A stretch of 64,000 nucleotides of DNA. Origin: Phascolarctobacterium sp. (GTDB lineage Bacteria; Bacillota; Negativicutes; Acidaminococcales; Acidaminococcaceae). The stretch lies in contig JAUNIS010000004.1 of assembly GCA_030523325.1 (NCBI GenBank), positions 6,608 through 70,607 on the forward strand, read 5' to 3'. Both the position numbers and the translations under genes were made by a program. Each line of letters opens with the position of its first letter. The stretch's first letter is position 1. Shown piece after piece: positions 49,034 through 58,215 of the stretch. The notes beneath the pieces were generated by a model. That model did no database searches. It worked only from the letters and a program-made list of their open reading frames with translations, and was not told the DNA's origin.

Positions 49034-52000
49034 CAGCTCGGTCTTCTAACTCGCCTTCCATTTCTAACATTAGCTGCATCAGCTTTTCTTTCGTCTCGGG
49101 CTTTGCGTTCCACAGACCTCTCTGCTCAGCTTCGAGTAAAACCTCTGTCATCCGTTCAAGAGCCCAAGGATTTACATCCTTAAGCCATTCCTGAACTTTG
49201 GGGTCAAAGGTATATTTCTCTGCATATTTTTCGTACATCCAATCTTCCATGACAGCACTCGTCGCATCCCATTGGAAGCTGTGAGCAATCATATTCGCCA
49301 TGTCAGCAGCACCCTTGTAGCCATGCTTCATCATGCCCTCGATAAATTTGGGGTTAATGCTTTCCGACCTAAAGATCCTTTTCGCTTCTTCTTGTACGGA
49401 ATGCATGACTACCTTCTTGCGGTCCGTACTATCGCCACAGTAGGATTTAGGCGCAGAGCCCTTGATGGAACGAACTGCCGCAATCATCCCGCCATGATAT
49501 GCGTTGTAGTCGTCACTAGAGAGCATGTTGGTCTCGTGATTATCTTCGTTCTTAATTGTTACATCAAGAATGCTCATGCGTTTTCTAAATTGTTTGGGCA
49601 AAAATTTTCCCCTGGTCGTTCCGCCATATGCATGAGCTCCCCAACGCACAAAAACATCGGCGATATCATCAATGCTTTCCCAATTCTTAGCCTCGAGGAG
49701 AGCAGCTACGCCAGCACCATAGCAACCTTCTTGATCACCAAAGACTCTATAGGCAGCTTGACGCCATGCGTCCTCGTGAGTTAAGCCTTCTTCCTCGATA
49801 AGCTCACGAGTATCCTCTTCGACATGTTTTTTTATAAAATTCAGTTCGTAAGGTTCGTCGAGACTAGCAGCCAAAAGTACAGCCTTGTCTAAAAGCTGTG
49901 CGGCAGACGGCATTGCATCTCTAAACATACCGGAAATACGACCCGTCACATCAATGCGGGGTCGTTTTAATTCTGTAAGAGAAATAGGTTCAAGTCCAAC
50001 TACACGCATGCTACCTGTTTGCCAGATTGGTTTGATACCCATGAGGTAGAGAAATTCGGCGATACATTGTCCGTGACTGCGCATATTGGAGCCTGCCCAC
50101 AATACCATGCCCACAGCCTCGGGATAATAGCCTTCTTCGGCAATAAAACGTTCAACAACCTGGTCGCCCAAAATTTTACCAATCTCCCAGGCAGCAGGAG
50201 TAGGCAATGTCCTTGGGTCCACGCCATAAAAATTGCGACCGGTAGGAAGTAAATCAGCTCCCCCGGCTGCAGGTGAACCACTGGGCCCGGGCTCTATATA
50301 CTCCCCGTTAAAACCAAGCATAACGTTAGTTAATTCTTGACTCGTCAAAACTAAATTCGGATGAATCTTATCACAAATATAATCAACTACCTTCCGAATA
50401 GTTTTTTGTTCAGTTTCTCCAGCAGCGGAAATAAAATCGAGTTTTAGCACATCCTTCTTGGCTTCGCTGGTGAAATCTTTTTCGATGAGAATTTTATTAA
50501 TTGTACGCACCTGCTCAGCAATTCTATCGATGAGCATGCCGTAGGTAATGTTCAAGGGTTGGTAAATTAAATTGCTCTGTTCAAGGAGCTCGTAATAACC
50601 AAAACCATAAGTACGAGCGAGAGCCTCTGTAAGACTAGGAATCTCTCCATTATCGAGTCTCGTCAAGAGGCGTAAATATTCGACTAGTTCTTCCCCCTGG
50701 GGCGCTTGACCGAGAATATGCAAACCCATATGCACTTCCATATTTTTTAAATCGCTGAGATAATTATGCAAGCTGGCAACGTATTCGGAAAACGGTTTGT
50801 TCGCGTCATAAGGTACTTCGTCCGTTAAATTGGCCTGGGCAACCTTTTCCTTGACAAGCTCTTCCAGGGCAGCAAGGTTTTCTGGCTGATTGGCAGCAAA
50901 ATGCAAGTACTCGTCCATAATTTTTTCTAGTTCAGCAAGCTCGTCATACGTACCAGAAGTCGTTTGTGGAGCAGGTAAATATTCCACGAGACAAGCTGCT
51001 CCTCTGCGCTTTGCCTGCACACCTTCCCCCGTAATCGTAATATGGTAAGGATAAATATTCGGTAAATCACCTAGTGAAAGATCTGGATAACAGGTGCAGT
51101 CCAGACCTGCGTTCTTACCAGGCAACCATTCCAAACTGCCATGGGTACCGATATGGGCGACAGCGTCCGCTTGCCAAATGTCACGAATCCAGCGATAAAA
51201 AGCAAGATATTGATGCGTAGGAGCCGTAAATGGATCGTGATAAATTTTTGCAGGGTCCTCACCAAAACCACGAGGCGGTTGGACGGTTACAAAAACATTG
51301 CCGTTCATCGTACCGGGAACGAGAATATCCCCGTCGTATTCCATGACAGTTCCAGGCGCCTCTTCCCAATCTTTAATCATCTGCGCTTGAATCTTTTGCT
51401 CGAAGCTAGAAAAAAATTCTTTGTATTGTGCACCGGTAATTTTTTCTGCTGCTTCTATTTGTCTATCTGTCAAAAGCGCACGGTCATTAGTCGCATTATG
51501 AGTAAGCTCGTTGATAAAATCTTTTGTATCATTGGGAATATGCTCAACCCTGTAGCCTCGCTCCTGCATTTCCTTGAGCATCCGTCGTACCGATTCAATA
51601 GTATCTAAACCGACAGCACTGCCAATATTCGAATTGCGAGGAGGATAATTGTGGAAAATGATAGCGATTTTTTTAGCAGCATTTTCCTTGCGACGCAAGT
51701 TAGCCCACTTCTGAGCCTTGCTGACCATCCGCACAACACGTTCCTGGATGGGCATGTAACGAATGTCACCATTTTCCAGAACAAGTTTATTAGCAACAGG
51801 AATACCATGCACACAGCCATCGAATTCGGGCAAGGATACGCTGATAGAAATTTCCATGGGATTCATGCCTTCAAAGGTATTTTTCCATTCTTCAAAGGAA
51901 GCGATGGTTGTATATGCTTGTAGGAAAGGAACATTCCATTGCTTTAAAAAATCTATGGTTAAGGATTTACTATTTGTCAGAGAAAATTTCAAAATATTTA

Positions 52001-52742
52001 CAAAACAATCGATGCGAGGGACACCGTAGCTAGTAAAATATTTTGTAAATAAATTGTTCAAGGAAAGCTGACCAAGACTTTCGTCGGGCAAGCCGTTGCT
52101 AAAAACAGCAATTGCATTCATCCCCTGACGTTCGATTTCTTCAATTAAAGCCTTTTGATAATTTAAATCCTCCCAAACCCATTCGTCCCTGTAGAATAAA
52201 AAACCAATGGTGGGAACGCCTTCCCTACAAAAATCTTTTTTATATTCCTCGACATCTTGATAAACCTTTTGCGCCCGTGGATGATAAATACCATCCCAAA
52301 AAGTTGGGTCTGGTTTAGGAACTGCTTCCTTATTGCCTTCAAAAATTGCATTAGCATATTCCCAGGTATGAAGATAATTCATCTCCCCGCCAAAGGCTGC
52401 ATAGTTTTTAAAAGCGAGAATATCTTCATCCGCAACATTTTGCGACATTTCCCCTTCTTTTGAACCTGCAGCGTCAATATAAAAAGGAATGTTATTTTTT
52501 TCTAAGCAGGTGAGCATTTTTCTTAAGAAGGGCGTGTCTAAGCCGGTTCCCATCCACTTAACTAATAGAAAATCGGCTGCTTCGATGGTATTTTGCCAAT
52601 ACGCACTCCATTCCGTATCGTCGCCAATCCATTTGCAGGCACACTCTTGATGAAGCTTGCCTTCCTTCTGTAATTTTTCTAAAGTTTGATTCATAATCCC
52701 TAGACGACGGATTACGTTTGTTAAATACAAAATTTTTTTCAT
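49020..52742 (-). CDS. CobN/BchH-type large chelatase subunit
   Basis: 1240 residues, the usual CobN/BchH size. The conserved core HIGTHGSLEWLPGK lies at residues 530-543, preceded by FVTVQPPRGFGED. PSGSPAAGGADLLPTGRNFYGVDPRTLPT and GTTRGKFLPKQFR follow in the C-terminal half. There is no signal peptide. The family binds the tetrapyrrole and inserts (CobN: Co, BchH: Mg) or, in the HmuS branch of Bacteroidota haem loci, is reported to help release iron from haem. The I and D subunits needed by the inserting enzymes are encoded at 44841-47817 under a matching promoter. It lies between the FecCD permease (11-nt gap) and the radical SAM gene. The C-terminus of a second copy lies at the right window edge. 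Confidence 0.93.
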   Translation of the reverse strand: MKKILYLTNVIRRLGIMNQTLEKLQKEGKLHQECACKWIGDDTEWSAYWQNTIEAADFLLVKWMGTGLDTPFLRKMLTCLEKNNIPFYIDAAGSKEGEMSQNVADEDILAFKNYAAFGGEMNYLHTWEYANAIFEGNKEAVPKPDPTFWDGIYHPRAQKVYQDVEEYKKDFCREGVPTIGFLFYRDEWVWEDLNYQKALIEEIERQGMNAIAVFSNGLPDESLGQLSLNNLFTKYFTSYGVPRIDCFVNILKFSLTNSKSLTIDFLKQWNVPFLQAYTTIASFEEWKNTFEGMNPMEISISVSLPEFDGCVHGIPVANKLVLENGDIRYMPIQERVVRMVSKAQKWANLRRKENAAKKIAIIFHNYPPRNSNIGSAVGLDTIESVRRMLKEMQERGYRVEHIPNDTKDFINELTHNATNDRALLTDRQIEAAEKITGAQYKEFFSSFEQKIQAQMIKDWEEAPGTVMEYDGDILVPGTMNGNVFVTVQPPRGFGEDPAKIYHDPFTAPTHQYLAFYRWIRDIWQADAVAHIGTHGSLEWLPGKNAGLDCTCYPDLSLGDLPNIYPYHITITGEGVQAKRRGAACLVEYLPAPQTTSGTYDELAELEKIMDEYLHFAANQPENLAALEELVKEKVAQANLTDEVPYDANKPFSEYVASLHNYLSDLKNMEVHMGLHILGQAPQGEELVEYLRLLTRLDNGEIPSLTEALARTYGFGYYELLEQSNLIYQPLNITYGMLIDRIAEQVRTINKILIEKDFTSEAKKDVLKLDFISAAGETEQKTIRKVVDYICDKIHPNLVLTSQELTNVMLGFNGEYIEPGPSGSPAAGGADLLPTGRNFYGVDPRTLPTPAAWEIGKILGDQVVERFIAEEGYYPEAVGMVLWAGSNMRSHGQCIAEFLYLMGIKPIWQTGSMRVVGLEPISLTELKRPRIDVTGRISGMFRDAMPSAAQLLDKAVLLAASLDEPYELNFIKKHVEEDTRELIEEEGLTHEDAWRQAAYRVFGDQEGCYGAGVAALLEAKNWESIDDIADVFVRWGAHAYGGTTRGKFLPKQFRKRMSILDVTIKNEDNHETNMLSSDDYNAYHGGMIAAVRSIKGSAPKSYCGDSTDRKKVVMHSVQEEAKRIFRSESINPKFIEGMMKHGYKGAADMANMIAHSFQWDATSAVMEDWMYEKYAEKYTFDPKVQEWLKDVNPWALERMTEVLLEAEQRGLWNAKPETKEKLMQLMLEMEGELEDRADEND

Positions 52743-52753
52743 GGAGCTTCTCC

Positions 52754-53791
52754 TTAGAAAAATTGTTTACGCATTTTACGTAAAAGGTAGAGAAAATACG
52801 GAGTGCCTAAGAGTGCAGTCATAATGCCCACGCGAACTTCTGCGGGAGCAATTAAAATGCGACCCAGAGAATCACATAAAACTAAAAACATAGCTCCGCC
52901 TAAGGCTGATGCAGGCAAAAGATAACGATGGTCGGGACCGATAAGCATACGCATCATATGTGGGATAACGAGCCCGACAAAGCCCACATTACCAGATACA
53001 CAGACAGAAGTTGCCGTAGTAAGTGCGGAAATAAATAACAAGCCCATACGAAAAGCAGTTACATGCATGCCCACGGCTTTGGCCTCAGTTTCGCCTAAGA
53101 CGAGAATATTTAAATGACGAGCCAAAAGATTCATGATAACTATGCCAAAACAAATGGGACCAATTGCCATATAGACATGTTCCCAGCGACGATAGTCGAG
53201 TCCACCAACCATCCAGAATAAATATTGCTGCAGCTTTTGTTCGTTCATAAAAGTTAAAATACCACTTGTTAAAGCGCCAAGCAGCATGCCTACGGCTACG
53301 CCCGAGAGCAACAAGGTCATGACGGGAATCTTACCATTTTTCATGGCGAGAAAGACAGTAAGACAAACGGCACAGATACTTCCACAAAATGCAAAGGCTG
53401 GCATGGAATACATACTCGTCGTAGCAGTCCCGAGCGCGATGGATAAAACTGCTCCCGTAGCCGCGCCAGAAGAAATACCTATTAACCCCGGGTCGGCCAA
53501 TGGGTTAGAGAAAATCCCCTGCATGACCGCACCACAAGTACCGAGAGCAGCACCTACCAACACGCCTACCAACATGCGAGGCAGTCTGATAAACCAGATG
53601 ATGGCTTCCTGTTCTTTTGTAAAATCCTGAGGAGTAAAGCCAGGCAACCCGAACCCATTAAAAACGACAGCGACCGTATTCTTCAAAGGAATGGGAACCT
53701 GTCCGAAGGTCAGGGAAGAAAGTGCTACGAAAATTAATAATCCTAATAAAATAAATATTGCTATTTTCCTATTCTTGTGTAAAAAATCCAC
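52754..53791 (-). CDS. FecCD-type permease inside the nitrogenase-like operon
   Basis: 345 residues from GTG at 53791 (VDFLHKNRK), with GAGG about 9 nt upstream; longer readings overlap the upstream gene without a ribosome site. About ten hydrophobic segments, with RLPRMLVGVLVGAALGTCGA, QGIFSNPLADPGLIGISSGA and GLVIPHMMRMLIGPDHR. It is an inner-membrane importer for iron chelates, haem or corrinoids. It has no ATPase or binding protein next to it; the ATPase at 39074 and the lipoprotein at 58630 are the likely partners. Its location between the component-1-like and CobN-like genes links import to the chelatase step. Confidence 0.92.
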   Translation of the reverse strand: MDFLHKNRKIAIFILLGLLIFVALSSLTFGQVPIPLKNTVAVVFNGFGLPGFTPQDFTKEQEAIIWFIRLPRMLVGVLVGAALGTCGAVMQGIFSNPLADPGLIGISSGAATGAVLSIALGTATTSMYSMPAFAFCGSICAVCLTVFLAMKNGKIPVMTLLLSGVAVGMLLGALTSGILTFMNEQKLQQYLFWMVGGLDYRRWEHVYMAIGPICFGIVIMNLLARHLNILVLGETEAKAVGMHVTAFRMGLLFISALTTATSVCVSGNVGFVGLVIPHMMRMLIGPDHRYLLPASALGGAMFLVLCDSLGRILIAPAEVRVGIMTALLGTPYFLYLLRKMRKQFF

Positions 53792-53813
53792 CAAGGTCCA
53801 CCTCGAAAACAAA

Positions 53814-55103
53814 TTATTTACCAATGCTCTTACGAATGATATTTTGAATATATGAATTCCAAATCTTTTCAAAAATTACGGCTGCACCTTGAATTCCCAC
53901 CAAGGGTTTGGTTGTAAAATTTACTTCGTCAACGACGGGTGTTGCAAAACCGATGGAAATAAAATCGGCTTTTCTTTTTTGAAAACGAGTAAGCTCACTC
54001 GCCGATGCAAAAAGCAGAACGTGCTCCATATTTTTAAAAAGATAATCTATCCGCTCTTCATCCTCAACGGCAAAAAGAATTTCGTCAGGCATTGTCGTAA
54101 AAGCTGTATGCTTAAGTTTTTCCTGACAAATCACCGTAAGCTTGCCTACGTCCACCCACTCGCTGCGCAAGGCTTCGGCTAGACAAAGTGCCTGGGTACC
54201 CGGAGCAGAAATAAGACATTTATCGAACCAGAGCTCGGGCCAGGTTACGCGAGTGTCATTACTTTTGGCAAGCAAATATTCCTGCATGGACTTCGCTTCT
54301 TCCTCGACCAAGGATAAATTGGGAACAGGCAAGCACGCATGAATACGCTCTAACCATTGCATGGTTCCCTGCACACCGTAAGGAACACCAGCGAGAACGT
54401 ATTCCGTGCCAAATTTATTTTTTAAAAATTCGGCAAGTTCTAAACCTATTTCTTCATTACAAACTATATTTAATGTAGCTTTTGATAAATTTTTTAAGTC
54501 GTAAACAGAACCAGTGCCAGGGAGACAATTAATTTTATAACCGGCTTTGGTGAGGATTCTACAAATCTCTTCTCTATCCGCCTTGCCATTATAATAATAA
54601 TCCGAAAGACCGAGAATGTTCACGGCAAAAGGCTCCTGCGGGTAATTTTCGGTCGCAAAGTGGTTGATAAATATTTTGGCACATTTTAGGTAGCCTTCCC
54701 TAAAGCCACCAATCAGTCCTCCGCAATCCATAGTGACCACAGGAAAAGGAATTTGCATTTTTTTTGCGATTCCCTGCAGGTCATCACCAATAAGACTCAT
54801 AGAACAAGATGCTTCTATGAAAAGCACCTCTGGTTTATGACCATCCGCGAAGACACGCTTGAGTTCGGCAGTTAAATCTTTTTCTGAGCCGTAGACGATA
54901 GCATTATTATCGGGCTGACTGTTATGAAAACGTTCGTGCAGAAGATGATCGTTATGCTCAAGAAAGCGCATAGCGTAAAAATAACACCAGAGCGGTCCGT
55001 TAATGACTATTTCGCAGCCGGGCATAGAGCTGGCAAAGGCTGCTGCTCCCGTCAATGCGCAGGAGCCTGTTCGATTACATACATTACCCCAGGGTTCAGA
55101 CAT
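53814..55103 (-). CDS. Nitrogenase component-1-like protein A2
   Basis: 429 residues; GGGAGG precedes the ATG. Oxidoreductase/nitrogenase component 1 fold. Cys at 9, 15, 30, 40 (PLWCYFY) and 100 (EASCSMSLIGDDL) occupy the positions where P-cluster-type ligands lie. Between them is the alternating Rossmann-like pattern of this family (AVNILGLSDYYYNG; VPYGVQGTMQWLERI). LNIVC near residue 215 falls close to where NifD/NifE hold their cofactor Cys. It is shorter than NifD/NifK (about 480-520), nearer to BchN/BchB, CfbD or NifE/N. It overlaps A1 by 8 nt, so the two probably form a heterotetramer reduced by the NifH-like protein. Confidence 0.85.
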   Translation of the reverse strand: MSEPWGNVCNRTGSCALTGAAAFASSMPGCEIVINGPLWCYFYAMRFLEHNDHLLHERFHNSQPDNNAIVYGSEKDLTAELKRVFADGHKPEVLFIEASCSMSLIGDDLQGIAKKMQIPFPVVTMDCGGLIGGFREGYLKCAKIFINHFATENYPQEPFAVNILGLSDYYYNGKADREEICRILTKAGYKINCLPGTGSVYDLKNLSKATLNIVCNEEIGLELAEFLKNKFGTEYVLAGVPYGVQGTMQWLERIHACLPVPNLSLVEEEAKSMQEYLLAKSNDTRVTWPELWFDKCLISAPGTQALCLAEALRSEWVDVGKLTVICQEKLKHTAFTTMPDEILFAVEDEERIDYLFKNMEHVLLFASASELTRFQKRKADFISIGFATPVVDEVNFTTKPLVGIQGAAVIFEKIWNSYIQNIIRKSIGK

Positions 55104-56388
55104 AGGTCAGCCCTCCCACAACTTTTTTGCTGCACAACAAACGATAAATGGCCTGCATTAATTCTAACTCGCCCACAAAACCTGCTTTGTTCAGCATGGG
55201 AATAAAAATTGCCTTAGCAGTTAAATTTTTCAAATCATGTGTTGTCAAGACAATGTCGACGGAATTGATAATTTTCTCATCGTCCATATTTGTATAGACG
55301 GTCAAGGTCGTTAATTCTTTAAGACGTGCAAGCATCACCTGCAGATTTTTTTCTTCGTAAACGTCTAATAAAATGATGCCTTTGACATCTAGTTCTAAGT
55401 TTTGTGCTGTTTCTAAAATATTTGCAGGATCAAAATAACCTAAGAGACGACCGATGATGATATAGCAGGACTTGCCTCGCGTAACTGCAGTAATTTTTTC
55501 TTTGTGAGCAGCAAAGTTTGCAAGTTCTTGCTTTAAAATAATTTCGGCCTGCTCTTCGAGTCCATAAATTTCTCCGACCTTACGAATCCAAGCCATGGTC
55601 CCGCTCACACCAATCGGAAAAACGTCATCAATATATTTCATGCCAAAACGTTCTTGCATGAGCTCGCAGATATGAAATATATCACGATGGTTCTGCCCAC
55701 GAGCCGTCAAAGCAAGACATGCTTCCGCTCTGGCGATATTTTTCATCTCGCGAATAGGCGTATAACCTGGGAAGCCTCCTAACACTTTGATGCCCATACT
55801 ATTTAAAATGCGTGTCACTTCCTTAGAAAAATTAATCCAAGGTCCCCCACTGTCGCCGACCAGGATAGCAGTCTTATCCTCCCTTGGGACCTTTTGCACG
55901 AAGCGGTCGATCAATGACAACGTTGTCTCGTAATAACCCTTAAAATATTCTCCATCTAAAAAGCCATAACAGTCCACGGTTAAAATAGGAATATCATGTT
56001 CGGCTTCTTTTTCTTTGGCCATACCCTCCACATCGTCACCAATTACCCCGGCGACGCAAGAGTTCGCAATGACGATGCATTCGGGTCGATAAGTTTTAAC
56101 GACAAAGTCAATGCAAGCGCCAAGTCTTTCGATTCCTCCGAAGATGGAATGCTTTTCTTCTAACATGGAGCTCACAACAGGAACAGAATTATTCGCTTCT
56201 AAATTTCCTGCCGCAACAGTTCTATACTCACTGCCAATATCCATGGTTCGAGCGACATGTGCGCAAGCCCTGGGGCTGTGAAAAATTACGACCGCTCCTT
56301 CACTATGAGCAACCGCACGCCAAACACCTGGCATAGAACAGCTACAAGATTTTTTTGCAGTAAAAAACCGCTTGGTTTTAATTGCCAT
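55096..56388 (-). CDS. Nitrogenase component-1-like protein A1
   Basis: 430 residues. N-terminal Cys 15 and 17 (SCSCSMPGVWRA), Cys 42 (HSPRACAHVAR) and Cys 111 (ANSCVAGVIGDDVEG) fit the cluster-ligand pattern. Then VGDSGGPWINFSKEV and DDVFPIGVSGTMAWIRKVG of the component-1 fold follow. At the place of the NifD cofactor Cys I see no Cys, so a FeMo-co-like site as in NifD is not supported. It overlaps the NifH-like gene by 11 nt and A2 by 8 nt. It probably forms the catalytic partner of A2; the substrate is unknown, and a tetrapyrrole is suggested by the CobN/ChlID genes. Confidence 0.85.
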   Translation of the reverse strand: MAIKTKRFFTAKKSCSCSMPGVWRAVAHSEGAVVIFHSPRACAHVARTMDIGSEYRTVAAGNLEANNSVPVVSSMLEEKHSIFGGIERLGACIDFVVKTYRPECIVIANSCVAGVIGDDVEGMAKEKEAEHDIPILTVDCYGFLDGEYFKGYYETTLSLIDRFVQKVPREDKTAILVGDSGGPWINFSKEVTRILNSMGIKVLGGFPGYTPIREMKNIARAEACLALTARGQNHRDIFHICELMQERFGMKYIDDVFPIGVSGTMAWIRKVGEIYGLEEQAEIILKQELANFAAHKEKITAVTRGKSCYIIIGRLLGYFDPANILETAQNLELDVKGIILLDVYEEKNLQVMLARLKELTTLTVYTNMDDEKIINSVDIVLTTHDLKNLTAKAIFIPMLNKAGFVGELELMQAIYRLLCSKKVVGGLTYV

Positions 56389-57184
56389 ATTTTGCCACCA
56401 GCTCTTCTAGTTCTTCAAAGGTCATTGGAGTAGGAATACTCATCTCTTCATTGCTCAGCATCCGCTTTGCTAAATTGCGATAAACCTCTGCCTGCGGGTC
56501 TTGTGGAGCATATTGCAAAACAGTTTGCCTATTATTTTCTGCTTTATTGACGATGATATTACGAGGAATAAAAGCAACCAATTGCGTATTCAATCTCTTG
56601 GCAAATTCTTCTAAAAGTTTTTCTTCGTTGGGAGTATTGCGACTATTGCCGATGATACCGCCCAACCTTACTCCTCCTCGCAGAGCAAAACGTTTGACGC
56701 CCTTGGCAATATTATTAGCAGCATAAAGACTCATCAATTCTCCACTGGAGACGATATAAATATCCGAAGCATAGCCTTCGCGAATGGGTACGGCAAAGCC
56801 ACCGCAAACAACATCGCCTAAAACGTCGTAGAGAATAACATCCTCGTCGCCGATTACTTCGAGACTCTTTAATTTTTCTAAAGCGACGATAATACCACGA
56901 CCTGCACAGCCAACGCCTGGCTCAGGACCACCTGCCTCGACACATTTGATGTTGTTATAACCAAAATGCACAATGTCTTCGGCAGCAATTTCTTCTTGCT
57001 CGCGCACGACGTCTAATACAGTTTTATTGCAAATGCGTCCGAGTAAAAGACGCGTAGAATCATTTTTAGGATCGCAACCAATCTGACAAATTTTTAAACC
57101 GCTTTCACTCATAGCCGCACTAATATTGGAACATGTAGTGGACTTACCAATCCCACCCTTGCCGTAGATAGCTATTTTTTTCAT
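56378..57184 (-). CDS. NifH/BchL/CfbC-type iron protein (reductase ATPase)
   Basis: 268 residues. P-loop GKGGIGKST at about 8-16, DPKNDSTRLLL (switch I/P2 region), and the two [4Fe-4S] ligands C93 (EPGVGCAGRGI) and C127 (DVVCGGFAVP), matching the spacing in NifH. It works as a homodimer that binds ATP and passes electrons to a component-1 protein. Sequence alone does not separate NifH from CfbC or BchL. It is first in the operon 57184-47993 and is driven by a 19-bp-spacer promoter. Only one NifH-like gene is seen, so it may also serve the second component-1 locus at 61136-63847. Confidence 0.95.
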   Translation of the reverse strand: MKKIAIYGKGGIGKSTTCSNISAAMSESGLKICQIGCDPKNDSTRLLLGRICNKTVLDVVREQEEIAAEDIVHFGYNNIKCVEAGGPEPGVGCAGRGIIVALEKLKSLEVIGDEDVILYDVLGDVVCGGFAVPIREGYASDIYIVSSGELMSLYAANNIAKGVKRFALRGGVRLGGIIGNSRNTPNEEKLLEEFAKRLNTQLVAFIPRNIIVNKAENNRQTVLQYAPQDPQAEVYRNLAKRMLSNEEMSIPTPMTFEELEELVAKYGN

Positions 57185-57225
57185 TTATAGTTCCTCCTTG
57201 TTATCAGAAGTAAAATATATGCACT

Positions 57226-57247
57226 CATAACGTACTTATGATATAAT
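57226..57247 (+). promoter_or_regulatory. Possible promoter/operator of the MerR-family gene
   Basis: An inverted repeat CATAA-N5-TTATG is followed at once by TATAAT (57242-57247) on the plus strand, about 70 nt before the MerR start. No good -35 is visible. It may allow autoregulation. Confidence 0.4.
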
Positions 57248-57268
57248 GTACTAAATAAACATATTTAT

Positions 57269-57299
57269 ATTTTAAACCATATAACTAATATACTGTCAA
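57269..57299 (-). promoter_or_regulatory. MerR-type promoter/operator 1 (NifH-like operon)
   Basis: Minus strand TTGACA (57294-57299), 19-bp spacer, TAAAAT (57269-57274). The spacer contains an imperfect palindrome (AC-N2-TATA-N5-TATA-N2-GT, 57276-57296). Leader to the start codon is about 78 nt. It lies between the divergent MerR gene and the NifH-like gene, the usual place for such a site. Confidence 0.8.
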
Positions 57300-57315
57300 C
57301 AAAAAGGTGAAATAA

Positions 57316-58158
57316 ATGCCCAATAATACTAACAAGGATTTTTTTACAGCCGGTGAGCTTGCCAATATTTATGGTATTTCTAAACAAGCTTTGCTTTATT
57401 ATGACAAGGTCAAGCTTTTGTCACCGGATATGATTGCCGAAAACGGTTATCGTCATTACTATATCCAACAATATTTAGACCTTGAATTAATCGTTAATTT
57501 ACGCTCCTTAGAATTTTCTATCGCCGACATCAAGGAATACCTTGATAATCGAGGCAAGGATAAGCTTATCCAAATGTTAAACAACAGAAAAAAAGAATGC
57601 GAAAAAATTATCAAAACCAATCAGCAGATATGTGACGCCATTACAACAATTTTAAACGACACGGAAGATAATCTTGATGTCCCACTGGAACGCATCACTC
57701 TCAACTGGCGCCAAGAAAATCTTCTCCGCATTACACCTCTGCTGGAGTCAGATTCCGCAGTCGATAGAATCGTCAAATTTGCAAAACATACCCAGGTCAC
57801 TTTTCACAATGACCATTTGTTAAAGAAACGCTGTGGTTGGATTATCGATACCGAAAATTTTAATGCAGATGATAAATTTTACACTTCCAAAGCATTCTTC
57901 TCCCTTATCCCTAGTTCCCCCGGTCACAAAAAAGTTTTAAAGCAAGTTCTTCCCAAAGGTTTATATCTGGAAATGTATTTTCAAGGCTCCTATTTTCAGA
58001 ATGCCAAACGCATCAGGGGTAAAATTAACCAATTTTTGGAAACAAACGAGCTCTATGCGGTAAGTGATATTTTTGTAATGCCCATAGACAACCATTGGTT
58101 TACTAAAAATCCAAGTGAATACATAACAAAAATTTTTATGCAGGTAAAAGAAAAATAG
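57316..58158 (+). CDS. MerR-family transcriptional regulator
   Basis: 280 residues, AAGGTG upstream. Residues of about 9-75 are the MerR winged helix (FTAGELANIYGISKQALLYYDKVKLL; NGYRHYYIQQYLDLELIV). A coiled-coil dimer helix lies at about 80-120. The rest (about 125-280) resembles a GyrI/BmrR-like effector-binding domain rather than a short Cys-rich metal-binding tail, so the inducer is likely an organic ligand. It is divergent from the NifH-like operon. Three 19-bp-spacer promoters nearby (57269, 47869, 58587) share a conserved spacer, so it probably activates the NifH-like operon, ChlI-ChlD and the small repeat protein. A tetrapyrrole inducer is an inference. Confidence 0.9.
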   Translation: MPNNTNKDFFTAGELANIYGISKQALLYYDKVKLLSPDMIAENGYRHYYIQQYLDLELIVNLRSLEFSIADIKEYLDNRGKDKLIQMLNNRKKECEKIIKTNQQICDAITTILNDTEDNLDVPLERITLNWRQENLLRITPLLESDSAVDRIVKFAKHTQVTFHNDHLLKKRCGWIIDTENFNADDKFYTSKAFFSLIPSSPGHKKVLKQVLPKGLYLEMYFQGSYFQNAKRIRGKINQFLETNELYAVSDIFVMPIDNHWFTKNPSEYITKIFMQVKEK

Positions 58159-58164
58159 CAAAAT

Positions 58165-58200
58165 AAAAAGTCACAAGCCGTTTTGAGCCTGTGACTTTTT
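58165..58200. terminator. Bidirectional terminator between MerR and the repeat protein gene
   Basis: AAAAAGTCACA...TGTGACTTTTT stem with T-runs on both strands, between convergent genes. Confidence 0.9.
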
Positions 58201-58215
58201 CATTAGATGCAAAAA

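Noticed and set aside
53814..57184. Calling the operon a conventional molybdenum nitrogenase (nifHDK)
   Set aside because: Both component-1-like chains are short and lack a clear NifD cofactor Cys, and CobN, permease and SPASM genes replace the usual nif genes.
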